From Sulfuriferula plumbiphila (GTDB lineage: Bacteria; Pseudomonadota; Gammaproteobacteria; Burkholderiales; Sulfuriferulaceae): a stretch of DNA of 64,000 nt. Positions 1 to 8,355 of the stretch are shown piece by piece. Position 1 is the first letter of the stretch. Every line of letters begins with the position of its first letter. The stretch is taken from NCBI RefSeq assembly GCF_009938015.1, contig NZ_AP021884.1:2792585-2856584 (forward strand), read 5' to 3'. Made by a program: the position numbers and the translations under genes. Under the pieces are notes generated by a model. The model was not told the DNA's origin, searched no databases, and saw only the letters and a list, made by a program, of their open reading frames with translations.

Positions 1-106
1 CAACGCGCTGGCGGCGTGGTGGCTGTTTGGCGAGGCGCTCACGCTGGAGCGCCTCGCCGGCATCGGCGTAATTATTTTCGGCGTGTTTTTGCTGGCTAGA
101 ACCTGA
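1..106 (+). CDS. C-terminal end of an EamA/DMT-family transporter (ArnE/ArnF-like), partial
   Basis: The open frame runs in from the left edge and stops with TGA at 104-106, two bases before the arnB start. The 34 visible residues end in a hydrophobic helix (GIGVIIFGVFLLA) after an ALAAWWLFGE-type stretch. That is how the last helices of small drug/metabolite transporter proteins look. Position at the head of an arn operon suggests an undecaprenyl-phosphate-aminoarabinose flippase subunit, but the part that would separate ArnE/ArnF from other EamA proteins lies outside the window. Confidence 0.6.
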   Translation, partial: NALAAWWLFGEALTLERLAGIGVIIFGVFLLART

Positions 107-108
107 AC

Positions 109-1233
109 ATGGATTTCTTACCTTTCACGCGCCCGTCACTGGACGAGCAAACCATCGCCGAAGTCAGCGACGTACTGCGCTCTGGCTGGATTACCAGCGG
201 GCCCAAGGTGCAGGCATTCGAGGCGCAGCTCGCCACCCTGATGGGCGGACGCGTGGTGCGCAGCCTCAATTCGGGTACCGCCGCACTGGAGATTGCCTTG
301 CGCCTGATCGACATCCAGCCCGGCGACGAAGTCATCACCACGCCGCTGTCGTGGGTGGCAACTGCCAACGTAATTGTGCTGGCGGGGGCGACGCCGGTGT
401 TTGTGGACATTGACCCGGTCACGCGCAATATTGACCTTGACCTGATTGAAGCCGCGATCACCGCGCGCACCCGCGCCATCATCGCGGTGGATCTGGCCGG
501 GCTGCCGGTGGATCGCGACCGCCTCTACGCCATCGCCAACCAGCACCAGTTGCGCGTCATCGAAGACGCCGCACAGTCGTTCGGCGCCAGCTGGGGCGGG
601 CGGGCCATCGGCAGTTTTGGCGACCTGGTGGCCTTCAGTTTCCATGCCAACAAGAACATCACCACCGGCGAAGGCGGCTGCCTGGTGCTGCCCGACGCCA
701 GCCTCACCGGCCTGTGTGAAAAACTGCGCCTGCAAGGTGTGGTGCGCCTGCCCGATGGCAGCATGGAAGTGGACGTGGCTGGCGGCAAATTCAACCTCAC
801 CGATATCGCTGCCGCCATCGGTCTCGGCCAGCTGCGCCACCTGGATGGATTCACCGCACGCCGGCGCGAACTGGCGCGGCATTATTTCGCGCACTTCGAC
901 CGCAGCCTCGGTTGCGAGCTGCCGCCGGAAAATTTCACCGATTCCAACTGGCATATGTTCCAGGTGGTGCTGCCGCTGGAGCGCATGGGCATCACACGCG
1001 GCGAATTCATCGCGCGCATGAAGGCGCACAATATGGGTATTGGCGTGCACTATCCCCCCATTCACCTGTTCCAGCTGTACCGCAACCTCGGTTTTGGCGC
1101 AGGCCGGTTCCCGCATGCCGAGCGCGTGGGCGCAGGCATCGCCACGCTGCCATTGTTTCCGGCCATGTCTGAAGCCGATGTCGAACGGGTGTGCGGCGCC
1201 TGTGCCGAGGTGTTGAGCGAGGTGGTGCAATGA
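109..1233 (+). CDS. arnB: UDP-4-amino-4-deoxy-L-arabinose--oxoglutarate aminotransferase
   Basis: This 374-residue protein is a PLP aminotransferase of the DegT/DnrJ/EryC1/StrS family. ArnB transfers an amino group from glutamate to the 4-keto pentose made by the ArnA decarboxylase. The N-terminus has the family SGWITSGPKV and LNSGTAALEIAL stretches. The PLP lysine is K182 in FSFHANKNITTGEGG, and VIEDAAQSFGA supplies the cofactor aspartate. The length matches E. coli ArnB. It begins two bases after the upstream transporter and its stop overlaps the arnC start as ATGA, so it is translated within the operon. A related sugar aminotransferase is possible, but the neighbours make ArnB much the best reading. 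Confidence 0.93.
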   Translation: MDFLPFTRPSLDEQTIAEVSDVLRSGWITSGPKVQAFEAQLATLMGGRVVRSLNSGTAALEIALRLIDIQPGDEVITTPLSWVATANVIVLAGATPVFVDIDPVTRNIDLDLIEAAITARTRAIIAVDLAGLPVDRDRLYAIANQHQLRVIEDAAQSFGASWGGRAIGSFGDLVAFSFHANKNITTGEGGCLVLPDASLTGLCEKLRLQGVVRLPDGSMEVDVAGGKFNLTDIAAAIGLGQLRHLDGFTARRRELARHYFAHFDRSLGCELPPENFTDSNWHMFQVVLPLERMGITRGEFIARMKAHNMGIGVHYPPIHLFQLYRNLGFGAGRFPHAERVGAGIATLPLFPAMSEADVERVCGACAEVLSEVVQ

Positions 1234-2180
1234 GCACCATGCAGCTATCCGTCGTCATCCCGGTATACAACGAGGAGGCCGGGCTCGACGTGCTGTTCGC
1301 CCGCCTGTATCCGGCGCTGGATGCGCTGAATCTGAGTTACGAGGTCATTTTCATCAACGACGGCAGCCGCGACCGTTCCGCCGCGATGCTGCGCGAACAA
1401 TATGAGCGTCGCCCGGAGGTGACGCGGGTGGTGCTGCTGGCCGGAAATTTCGGCCAGCATATGGCGATCATGGCCGGGTTCTCGCGCTGCCGGGGCGAGC
1501 GCGTGGTGACGCTCGACGCCGACCTGCAAAACCCGCCGGAAGAAATCGGCAAACTGCTGGCGCGCATGGACGAAGGCTACGACTACGTCGGCGGCGTGCG
1601 CCAGCAACGCCAGGATTCGCCGTGGCGGCGCTACGGCTCGTGGGCGATGAACAAGGTGCGCGAGCGCATCACCCACGTAGTGATGTCGGACCAGGGCTGC
1701 ATGTTGCGCGCCTACAGCCGCGAGGTGATTGCGGCAATCAATCACAGTCAAGAGGTCAATACCTTCATTCCGGCGCTGGCCTACACCTACGCGCGCAACC
1801 CCGGCGAGGTGCAAGTCGCGCACGAGGAACGTGCGGCGGGCGAATCGAAATATTCGCTGTACAAGCTGATCCGCCTCAATTTCGATCTGGTGACGGGATT
1901 CTCATTGGTGCCGCTGCAGATATTTTCCATGGTCGGGCTGGGGCTGTCGCTGCTGTCCGCGCTGTTTGTGGTGTATCTCGGGCTGCGCCGGATTTTCGTC
2001 GGCCCGGAAGTGGCGGGCGTGTTCACATTGTTTGCCATTGTGTTTTTCCTGTTAGGCGTGGTGCTGTTCGGCATTGGTCTGCTGGGCGAATACACCGGGC
2101 GCATTTACCAGCAGGTGCGGCAACGCCCGCGTTATTTGATAGAGGCCGTGCTGGAGCAGCCCGGAGCCGGTCAGCCGTGA
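1230..2180 (+). CDS. arnC: Undecaprenyl-phosphate 4-deoxy-4-formamido-L-arabinose transferase
   Basis: This is a 316-residue family 2 glycosyltransferase with two C-terminal membrane helices. ArnC moves 4-formamido-arabinose from UDP onto undecaprenyl phosphate at the inner membrane. It shows SVVIPVYNEEAGLDVLF at the N-terminus, FINDGSRDRS, and the TLDADLQNPPEEI metal-binding region, with hydrophobic segments around residues 230-255 and 265-290. The ATG at 1230 overlaps the arnB stop. An in-frame start 13 codons upstream lies inside arnB and is less likely. The stop overlaps the GTG of the next gene. General DPM1-like transferases look similar, so context settles the call. Confidence 0.92.
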   Translation: MSTMQLSVVIPVYNEEAGLDVLFARLYPALDALNLSYEVIFINDGSRDRSAAMLREQYERRPEVTRVVLLAGNFGQHMAIMAGFSRCRGERVVTLDADLQNPPEEIGKLLARMDEGYDYVGGVRQQRQDSPWRRYGSWAMNKVRERITHVVMSDQGCMLRAYSREVIAAINHSQEVNTFIPALAYTYARNPGEVQVAHEERAAGESKYSLYKLIRLNFDLVTGFSLVPLQIFSMVGLGLSLLSALFVVYLGLRRIFVGPEVAGVFTLFAIVFFLLGVVLFGIGLLGEYTGRIYQQVRQRPRYLIEAVLEQPGAGQP

Positions 2181-3097
2181 CCCGCGCCGTGGTATTTGCC
2201 TATCATGACGTCGGCGTGCGCTGCCTGTCGGTGCTGCTCGACGCGGGTGTGGAAGTGGCGCTGGTGGTCACTCACACCGACGCGCCGGGCGAAACCATCT
2301 GGTTCGACAGCGTGGCGCAAGTTGCCGCGCGCTACGACATCCCTGCCGTCACCCCCGACGACCCCAATACGCCGGAATTCGTGGAAACAATCCGCGCGCT
2401 GGCACCGGATTTTCTGTTCTCGTTCTACTACAGGCAGATGCTCAAGGCGCCGTTGCTGGCGCTGCCCAGGCGCGGCGCATTGAACATGCATGGCTCGCTG
2501 CTGCCGCAATACCGTGGCCGGGTGCCGGTGAACTGGGCAATCATCCACGGCGAGCGCGAGACCGGCGCAACCCTGCATTACATGACCGTAAAACCTGACG
2601 CCGGGCATATCGTGGATCAGCAGGCGGTACCGATTTTAGGGGATGACACGGCGGCCGACGTATTCCGCAAAGTCACCTGTGCCGCTGAAATCACCCTGCA
2701 CCGTGCCTTGCCAGGCCTGATCGCAGGAACTGCGCACGCTACCCCGCAGGACTTGAGCCAGGGCGGTTACTTTGGCGCACGCCGCGCCGAGCATGGTCGC
2801 ATCGACTGGTCGCAATCGGCCAGCACCATCCACAACCTGATCCGCGCCGTGGCGCCGCCGTATCCGGGCGCATACACCACGGTGCAGGGAATGCCGCTGC
2901 GTATTTTGCGCAGCCGGGTAGTGGGCGACCATCCCGCTGCCCGCGCCAGTCCGACATTGTATTGTGACCAGGATGCCTGCCATGTCCTCTGCGGCGGCGG
3001 CGGCACCCTGCGTATTCTTGAACTGGAGCTGGACGATGAAGCCATCCGTCCCGCTGATTTTTACCAGCGCTACGGAGCCGGACCCTTCCCGCTCTGA
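2177..3097 (+). CDS. arnA: UDP-L-Ara4N formyltransferase (ArnA N-terminal activity as a separate protein)
   Basis: This 306-residue protein corresponds to the formyltransferase half of E. coli ArnA and uses 10-formyltetrahydrofolate. The catalytic Asn and His are seen in LNMHGSLLPQYRGRVPV and the Asp in KPDAGHIVDQ. A C-terminal OB-like domain includes RAVAPPYPGAY. The start is the GTG at 2177, overlapping the arnC stop as GTGA; the frame stays open far upstream but there it only shadows arnC. In E. coli this activity is fused to the decarboxylase, whereas here the decarboxylase follows as its own gene after 44 bases. This ArnA-type formyltransferase is distinct from methionyl-tRNA formyltransferase. 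Confidence 0.9.
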   Translation: MTRAVVFAYHDVGVRCLSVLLDAGVEVALVVTHTDAPGETIWFDSVAQVAARYDIPAVTPDDPNTPEFVETIRALAPDFLFSFYYRQMLKAPLLALPRRGALNMHGSLLPQYRGRVPVNWAIIHGERETGATLHYMTVKPDAGHIVDQQAVPILGDDTAADVFRKVTCAAEITLHRALPGLIAGTAHATPQDLSQGGYFGARRAEHGRIDWSQSASTIHNLIRAVAPPYPGAYTTVQGMPLRILRSRVVGDHPAARASPTLYCDQDACHVLCGGGGTLRILELELDDEAIRPADFYQRYGAGPFPL

Positions 3098-3141
3098 TCG
3101 GCACCTGATTCAATTTTCCATTATTAAAAAAGGGCGAACCC

Positions 3142-4185
3142 ATGAAAAAAATCCTCATCCTCGGCGTCAACGGTTTCATCGGCCACCACCTGTCCAAGCG
3201 CATCCTGGAAACCACCGACTGGGAAATCTACGGCATGGACATGATGCGCGACCGCGTCACCGAGTTTGCCGGCAACCCGCGCTTCCACTTCTTCGAGGGC
3301 GACATCACCATCAACAAGGAGTGGATCGAATACCACGTCAAGAAGTGCGACGTGGTGCTGCCGCTGGTCGCCATCGCCACCCCGGCCACCTACGTCACCG
3401 ACCCGCTCAAGGTGTTCGAGCTGGATTTCGAGGCCAATCTGCCCATCGTCCGCCAGTGCGTCAAATACGGCAAACGCGTGCTGTTCCCGTCCACCTCCGA
3501 AGTCTACGGCATGAGCACCGACGCCGAGTTCGACCCGGAAAATTCCGCGCTGGTACTCGGCCCGATCAACAAGCCGCGCTGGATTTACTCGTGCTCCAAG
3601 CAGCTCATGGATCGCGTCATCTGGGCCTACGGCATGCAGGGCGCGCTCGACTTCACCCTGTTCCGCCCGTTCAACTGGATCGGCGCCGGGCTGGACAGCA
3701 TCCACACCCCCAAGGAAGGCAGCTCGCGCGTCATCACCCAGTTTCTCGGCCACATCGTGCGCGGCGAAGACATCAAGCTGGTGGACGGCGGCAACCAGAA
3801 ACGCGCGTTTACCTACGTTGCCGACGGCATTTCCGCGCTGATGAAAATCATCGAAAACAAGGACGGTGTCGCTAGCGGCCAGATCTACAACATCGGCAAC
3901 CCGGTCAACAATTACTCGGTCAAGGAACTGGCGACCATGATGCTGGAACTGGCCAAATCCTATCCCGAATACCGGGACAACGCAGCCAAGGTGAAGATGG
4001 TGGAAACCACTTCGGCCGCCTACTACGGCAAAGGCTACCAGGACGTGCAGAACCGCGTGCCGAAAATCGAAAACACCATGAAAGACCTGGGCTGGAAACC
4101 TGAATACACCATGGAGCAGGCACTGAAACATGTGTTTGATGCGTACAAGGATCAGGTGGCAGCGGCACGGGATCTGGTGAATTAA
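3142..4185 (+). CDS. arnA: UDP-glucuronate decarboxylase (ArnA C-terminal activity as a separate protein)
   Basis: This 347-residue short-chain dehydrogenase/epimerase-family enzyme corresponds to the dehydrogenase half of ArnA, which oxidises and decarboxylates UDP-glucuronate to UDP-4-keto-pentose. It shows the NAD site [13 protein letters not shown] at residues 7-19, the STSEVYGMS catalytic region and the [10 protein letters not shown] Tyr/Lys pair, followed by [12 protein letters not shown] as in ArnA. The start follows an AGGGCGAACCC stretch. It is the last arn gene before the inserted block at 4337-5540; arnD and arnT resume after it. Confidence 0.92.
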   Translation: MKKILILGVNGFIGHHLSKRILETTDWEIYGMDMMRDRVTEFAGNPRFHFFEGDITINKEWIEYHVKKCDVVLPLVAIATPATYVTDPLKVFELDFEANLPIVRQCVKYGKRVLFPSTSEVYGMSTDAEFDPENSALVLGPINKPRWIYSCSKQLMDRVIWAYGMQGALDFTLFRPFNWIGAGLDSIHTPKEGSSRVITQFLGHIVRGEDIKLVDGGNQKRAFTYVADGISALMKIIENKDGVASGQIYNIGNPVNNYSVKELATMMLELAKSYPEYRDNAAKVKMVETTSAAYYGKGYQDVQNRVPKIENTMKDLGWKPEYTMEQALKHVFDAYKDQVAAARDLVN

Positions 4186-4336
4186 GACGGAATTTCGTGT
4201 GCAGCTTGGGCGAATTTCAAGATTTCCCGGGCTTGTGCACACTGTTATGTCTTGCACTGGATGCTTACTCTCGGCGCAATAATGACTGCGTACGCGGGCT
4301 ACGTTTTGTTGTTGAGTAAATCATGGTGAGTTGACT

Positions 4337-4579
4337 ATGCCGGTAATCCTGCGCTACAAAGGGTACAAGCTATTTTTCTACTCCAACGAAGGCAATCCGC
4401 TAGAGCCACTGCATATCCATGTGCGTAAAGGCGAATCGGTAGCAAAATTCTGGGTTGCGCACGATATAAACCTTGCGAGTAGCTATGGCTTGTCAGCAAC
4501 GGAGCTGAACGATATTGCACAATTTGTGCGCAATAATCGGGAAATCATAGAAAGGGCTTGGAATGAGTTCTTTGGCTAG
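4337..4579 (+). CDS. DUF4160 domain protein, toxin-antitoxin-like
   Basis: This 80-residue protein has the DUF4160 signature: an N-terminal MPVILRYKGYKLFFYSNEG, then a LHIHVRKGE core. The ATG at 4337 fits the family start; a TTG two codons upstream is also open. DUF4160 genes are very often paired with a DUF2442 gene, and the next gene is exactly that, overlapping by 17 bases. Such pairs are thought to behave like toxin-antitoxin modules, but which partner is toxic is not established here. It is more AT-rich than the flanking arn genes, in keeping with acquisition. Confidence 0.82.
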   Translation: MPVILRYKGYKLFFYSNEGNPLEPLHIHVRKGESVAKFWVAHDINLASSYGLSATELNDIAQFVRNNREIIERAWNEFFG

Positions 4580-4817
4580 AGCGGTCAATTTCGATAAAGA
4601 CATGATGTGGGTCGATCTGGCCGATGGGCGAAAATTGGGCGTGCCGCTCGCCTACTTTCCGCGCTTGCTCAATGCAGCGCCAGAGAAATTGCCTCATTAT
4701 GAAATCAGCGGTGGCGGCACAGGCCTGCATTGGGATGAGTTGGATGAAGACATCAGCGTGGAGTATTTGCTGCTGGGCGTTGGTGACAGGACGCATGCCA
4801 ATAAAGCGGCTGCATGA
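4563..4817 (+). CDS. DUF2442 domain protein, partner of the DUF4160 gene
   Basis: This 84-residue protein has the DUF2442 pattern: a short beta-rich domain with MMWVDLADGRKLGVPLAYFP, then ending HWDELDEDISVEYLLLG. It overlaps the DUF4160 gene by 17 bases in another frame, so the two are translationally coupled. Members of this family are usually predicted as the antitoxin or DNA-binding partner. I see no extra DNA-binding motif, so that role is inference from context. Confidence 0.82.
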   Translation: MSSLARAVNFDKDMMWVDLADGRKLGVPLAYFPRLLNAAPEKLPHYEISGGGTGLHWDELDEDISVEYLLLGVGDRTHANKAAA

Positions 4818-4837
4818 TGCGAGCAAAATGTGTTGTT

Positions 4838-4965
4838 GCGGGGCTAGACCCCGAGCCATTTCCCGGCGCCAGGGGGAAACCGAAGGCCTGCAAGGTGGGG
4901 CGTGCTTTCTTTGGTTCATTTCTTTGCACGAGCAAAGAAAGAACTTGCTGCCGGGCAACCCCGAT
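4838..4965. repeat. Interspersed repeat fragment fused to the 5' end of the DUF433 gene
   Basis: This stretch looks like a piece of a non-coding interspersed repeat common in betaproteobacterial genomes. Translated in one frame it gives the familiar spurious peptide GKPKACKVGRAFFGSF. It contains a hairpin: an arm at 4914-4926 pairs with 4933-4944 around the loop CACGAG. The repeat replaces the expected first dozen or so codons of the DUF433 gene. The family call is from recall and needs a within-genome search. Confidence 0.45.
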
Positions 4966-5154
4966 CAATGCGGAGGTCGCCCCTGCATTCGTGGCATGCG
5001 CATACGCGTCAGCGACATACTTGAATTGCTGGCTGCAGGTGAAAGCCGCGAACAGATACTGGCGGATTATCCTTACCTCGAAGCGGAAGACATTACCGCA
5101 GTGCTGCTGTACGCCGCGCGCCAATTCGACCACCCCGTCCTGATAGCCGCCTGA
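4945..5154 (+). pseudogene. DUF433 antitoxin-like gene with its 5' end replaced by repeat sequence
   Basis: From about 4957 the frame encodes a clear DUF433 domain: CGGRPCIRGMRIRVSDIL, then AAGESREQILADYPYL and a short C-terminus ending at the TGA at 5152-5154. DUF433 proteins normally open with a methionine and a short strand before GGxPCIxGTRI. Here that part is repeat sequence, and the only in-frame candidate near it is a weak TTG at 4945. DUF433 is usually the antitoxin-like partner of a DUF5615 PIN-like gene, whose remains follow directly. It may still be translated from the TTG or through the repeat frame. Confidence 0.65.
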
Positions 5155-5155
5155 C

Positions 5156-5356
5156 GTGCCGCGCTTCCTGGTCGATGCGCAGTGGCCGCCCGCCCTGGCC
5201 AGCATGTACTCGATGTTGATCTGCTCAAAGCGAGTGACAGCAAAATATGGGATTACGTCCTGGCAGACAGTGCGGTGATTATCACCCAGGATGAAGACTT
5301 TGCCGGCATCTGTCAGCAAAAGCGCACCTGCCATCGTCTGGGTCAGGATAGGCAAA
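5156..5356 (+). pseudogene. DUF5615 (PIN-like) toxin gene, frameshifted remnant
   Basis: The GTG at 5156 begins a typical DUF5615 opening, PRFLVDAQ, followed by PPALA. The frame then shifts: the expected HVLDVDLLKASDSKIWDY and SAVIITQDEDFAG continue in the next frame from about 5185. A second shift near 5320 moves the SAPAIVWVRIG segment back to the first frame. Several residues between the PALA and HVLD segments are missing. Two frameshifts and a deletion in so small a gene argue for a dead toxin gene, not a sequencing slip. It is the expected partner of the DUF433 remnant. Confidence 0.72.
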
Positions 5357-5449
5357 AGGCAAGACCTGGGACCAGGCTCCGGTACCAGGCTCCCCTCTAT
5401 CTGGATATACGAGGTTGTGTCTAGCTATGTAGCATTTCGCCAGTTGTGC

Positions 5450-5545
5450 CAAGCCGGGGTTTCGGCGAGGACTGTCTGAGCGCGTAGCGCGAGTTCCGCA
5501 GCCGCCCGGCTTTACCGGCAAATCGAGGCGGCGCAGAGGGGATAA
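5450..5545. repeat. Second interspersed-repeat fragment, between the TA remnant and arnD
   Basis: The sequence from CAAGCCGGGGTTTCGGCGAG to the GGCGGCGCAGAGGGG stretch resembles another part of a betaproteobacterial interspersed repeat. It has the inverted pair GCGCGTAGCGC inside it and gives spurious proline/arginine-rich peptides in all frames. Together with the piece at 4838-4965 it brackets the broken DUF433/DUF5615 pair. No transposase or target duplication is visible. Identification is by resemblance only. Confidence 0.35.
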
Positions 5546-5617
5546 AATCGGCACTGCGCATGTAGGCCGCATAGTGTCCAATCGTTATTGCACCCTGCGT
5601 TTTCAACCTTCTATTAA

Positions 5618-6526
5618 ATGGATCAAACCGTGCGCCTGCTTGCCCTGAAAATTGACGTAGACACCTACCGCGGCACGCGTGAAGGCGTGCCGCAGCTGGT
5701 GCAGATGCTGCAATCCCATCAGGCGGGCGCCACCTTTCTGTTCAGCCTCGGACCCGATCACACCGGGCGTGCGCTGCGCCGTGCGTTTCGGCCCGGTTTC
5801 ATGAAAAAAGTGTCGCGCACTTCGGTGCTGGAACACTATGGGCTGAAAACGCTGCTCTACGGAACATTGCTGCCGGGGCCGGACATCGGCCGCAACTGCG
5901 CCGGTATATTGCGCAGCGTGCGTGACGCCGGCTTCGAGACCGGCATTCATACCTTCGACCACGTCAAATGGCAGGACCATGTGACCGGCAAGGACGCCGC
6001 CTGGACGCAGCGCGAAATGGCGCGCGCCATGCAGCGTTACACCGAAGTTTTCGGCCAGCCCGCACCTACCCATGGCGCGGCAGGCTGGCAGATGAACGAC
6101 GCTGCCTTTGTGCAGGAACAACTGTGGGGCATGGCGTATTGCTCCGACACACGTGGCACCCACCCCTTCATCCCGCTGCTGGCAAACGGGCAAACCTGTT
6201 GTCCACAACTGCCCACTACCCTGCCGACACTGGATGAGTTGATCGGCGCCGACGGCCTGGATACCGATAACGTCGCCGATGCCGTGCTGGCCCTGACCCA
6301 GGCCGACACGCCTACCGGACACGTCTACACCCTGCACGCCGAACTCGAAGGCATGAAACTCGCCCCGGTGTTCAAACGCCTGCTCACTGGCTGGCAGCGC
6401 CAGGGCTACACCCTGGTTTCTCTGGCCGACTACTTTGCTGCGCTGGATGTGACCGCCCTGCCGCGTCTTGCCGTGCGCCAGGGCGAGATTGCGGGGCGCT
6501 CGGGGACGCTTGCAGTGCAGGCCTAA
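5618..6526 (+). CDS. arnD: 4-deoxy-4-formamido-L-arabinose-phosphoundecaprenol deformylase
   Basis: This 302-residue polysaccharide-deacetylase-like protein matches ArnD, which removes the formyl group from undecaprenyl-phosphate-4-formamido-arabinose in the periplasm. It has the N-terminal metal-site Asp in LALKIDVDTYRGTREG, then ATFLFSLGPDHTGRA and the histidine-containing ETGIHTFDHVKW. GAAGWQMND and LHAELEGMKLAP follow, as in ArnD proteins. It lies about 1.4 kb after the arnA decarboxylase because of the inserted block, so it may depend on a new promoter or on read-through. Confidence 0.92.
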   Translation: MDQTVRLLALKIDVDTYRGTREGVPQLVQMLQSHQAGATFLFSLGPDHTGRALRRAFRPGFMKKVSRTSVLEHYGLKTLLYGTLLPGPDIGRNCAGILRSVRDAGFETGIHTFDHVKWQDHVTGKDAAWTQREMARAMQRYTEVFGQPAPTHGAAGWQMNDAAFVQEQLWGMAYCSDTRGTHPFIPLLANGQTCCPQLPTTLPTLDELIGADGLDTDNVADAVLALTQADTPTGHVYTLHAELEGMKLAPVFKRLLTGWQRQGYTLVSLADYFAALDVTALPRLAVRQGEIAGRSGTLAVQA

Positions 6527-6658
6527 TGTGCCGCCTTTAAGCAACTTGTAAGCCTGGCTGGTTAATAATGCGCCCCTCCGAGAATAAATCAGCGCTACCA
6601 ATCTGAGCATTTTTCTCCGGGTGCACTGCTGCCCATAAAAAACGACTGAAAAAAAATC

Positions 6659-8344
6659 ATGGCAAAAAACCTTCAGCCTGACCGGCTTGCAAGCAGTGGG
6701 CTGAATCAGGCCATCGCATCCCCCCGTTTACACATCTCTTTTGGCTGGTTTCTGTTGCTGGCAACGGCGTATGTGCTGCCCGGCCTGATCGGGCACGACC
6801 CGTGGAAGCAGGATGAAACTTACGTCTTCGACATCCTCTACCGGATGTTGCAGAGCCATGACTGGGTCGTGCCGCAGCTGGCGGGCGAGCCTTTCATGGA
6901 AAAGCCGCCGCTGTATTACTGGCTGGGTGCGCTGCTGGCACACGGTTTTTCAGGCTGGCTGCCGCTGTATGACGGCGCGCGCCTGGCTACCGGCGTATTC
7001 ATGGCGATCACTTTCCTGTTTGCAGGGCTGGCGGCACGGCATGCCTGGGGAGCGGGGCATGGCCGCCACGCCGTGCTGGTGCTGATGAGCTGCTTTGGCC
7101 TGCTCTATGAGAGCCACATCATGATCACCGATGTGCCGATGCTGGCCGGTTTTGCCATCGCCAGCTATGGCTTTCTCCTCAGCCGTGCGCGCCCACTTTT
7201 AGCCGGTGTCTGGCTGGGTGTGGGCGCCGGTGTCGGCTTTCTCGGCAAAGGCGTGCTGGTGCCAGGCGCGGTCGGCGTGGCCGCGCTGCTGTTGCCGCTG
7301 CTATTTCACGCCTGGCGCAGCAGAATCTACGCGCGCAGCCTCGGGGTGGCGTTCGTGGTGGCGCTGCCGTGGCTGCTGATCTGGCCGATTGCCCTGTATC
7401 TGCGTGCGCCGCATGAGTTTTATGTGTGGTTCTGGCTCAATAACATCGGCCGCTATCTGGGCTTTTCGGTTGCTGAACTGGGTGCCAACAACGAGCCCTG
7501 GTTCTGGCCGGAAACGCTGCTGTGGTTTGCCTTTCCTGCCTTGTTGCTGGCGTTGGCCAGCGTCTGGCAACGGCGTCATGACATTCGTCACAGCGCACCG
7601 CTGCAACTGGGACTGGTCAGCTTTGGCGTGTATCTGGCGGTGCTGCTGACTTCGGCTTCGGCGCGCACGTCTTACGGCCTGCCCCTGCTGGTGGCGCTGG
7701 CGCTGCTGGCTGCACCGCAGGCAGCGACGTTGTCTGCTGGTTTGAGCCGCTGGCTGGATTGGGGCGCACGGCTGTTTTTCGGTGCGTTGGCGGCGCTGTT
7801 CTGGGGGGTATGGGGCAGCATGATCGTCAGCGGTCACGCGCCGCACTGGAGGTTCCTCACACGCGTGTTGCCCGCCGGTTTTGTCATGCCGTTTCTGCCG
7901 CTGGCGGTCAGCGTGGCCGCGCTGGCGACGCTGGTCTGGCTCGTCGCCTGGTATGGGCTGCCCCGGCTGTATGAGCGCGCTATCGTGAGTTTTGCCGCCG
8001 GCCTCACGCTGAGCTGGGTGTTGTTTGCCACGCTGTGGCTGCCGTGGCTGGACGACGCCAAGAGCTACCGCGGTGTATTTGTGGCGATGCAACCGCATCT
8101 GCCTGCGCAGCGCAGCTGTGTTGAAAGTATCGGCCTGGGCGAATCCGAGCGCGGCATGCTGGATTATTTTATCGGCGTGCAAACGCTGCGCCGTGAAATT
8201 CACCCCAACGTGAATTGCGACGTACTGCTGGTGGAAGGCTCGGTAGACAATCCACCCGGCCAGCTCACACCGGACTGGCGACAGGTATGGCAGGGCGGGC
8301 GGCCCGGGGATGACAAGGAGCGCTTCTGGTTGTTCGTGCGCTGA
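6659..8344 (+). CDS. arnT: Lipid A 4-amino-4-deoxy-L-arabinosyltransferase / ArnT-family glycosyltransferase
   Basis: This 561-residue integral membrane glycosyltransferase of the protein mannosyltransferase-like family has about a dozen hydrophobic segments and a short soluble C-terminal part. The catalytic loop DPWKQDETYVFDI contains the conserved acidic residues, and FMEKPPLYYW is the family hallmark. ArnT moves aminoarabinose from undecaprenyl phosphate to lipid A on the periplasmic side. It follows arnD by 132 bases and ends 11 bases before the convergent tex gene. A PMT enzyme with another acceptor is possible, but position in the arn locus favours ArnT. Confidence 0.87.
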   Translation: MAKNLQPDRLASSGLNQAIASPRLHISFGWFLLLATAYVLPGLIGHDPWKQDETYVFDILYRMLQSHDWVVPQLAGEPFMEKPPLYYWLGALLAHGFSGWLPLYDGARLATGVFMAITFLFAGLAARHAWGAGHGRHAVLVLMSCFGLLYESHIMITDVPMLAGFAIASYGFLLSRARPLLAGVWLGVGAGVGFLGKGVLVPGAVGVAALLLPLLFHAWRSRIYARSLGVAFVVALPWLLIWPIALYLRAPHEFYVWFWLNNIGRYLGFSVAELGANNEPWFWPETLLWFAFPALLLALASVWQRRHDIRHSAPLQLGLVSFGVYLAVLLTSASARTSYGLPLLVALALLAAPQAATLSAGLSRWLDWGARLFFGALAALFWGVWGSMIVSGHAPHWRFLTRVLPAGFVMPFLPLAVSVAALATLVWLVAWYGLPRLYERAIVSFAAGLTLSWVLFATLWLPWLDDAKSYRGVFVAMQPHLPAQRSCVESIGLGESERGMLDYFIGVQTLRREIHPNVNCDVLLVEGSVDNPPGQLTPDWRQVWQGGRPGDDKERFWLFVR

Positions 8345-8355
8345 CGCCCGGCAAC

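Noticed and set aside
1622-2176. Long N-terminal extension of the arnA formyltransferase frame through arnC
   Set aside because: The upstream part is a shadow of arnC; the formyltransferase homology begins right at the GTG that overlaps the arnC stop.
3124-4257. 377-residue minus-strand frame opposite the arnA decarboxylase
   Set aside because: The plus strand encodes a clear enzyme; the minus frame has no motif and a skewed composition.
5371-5393. Direct repeat ACCAGGCTCC twice within 23 bases as a possible target-site duplication
   Set aside because: The copies are adjacent with a three-base spacer, with nothing inserted between them; more likely local slippage in decaying sequence.
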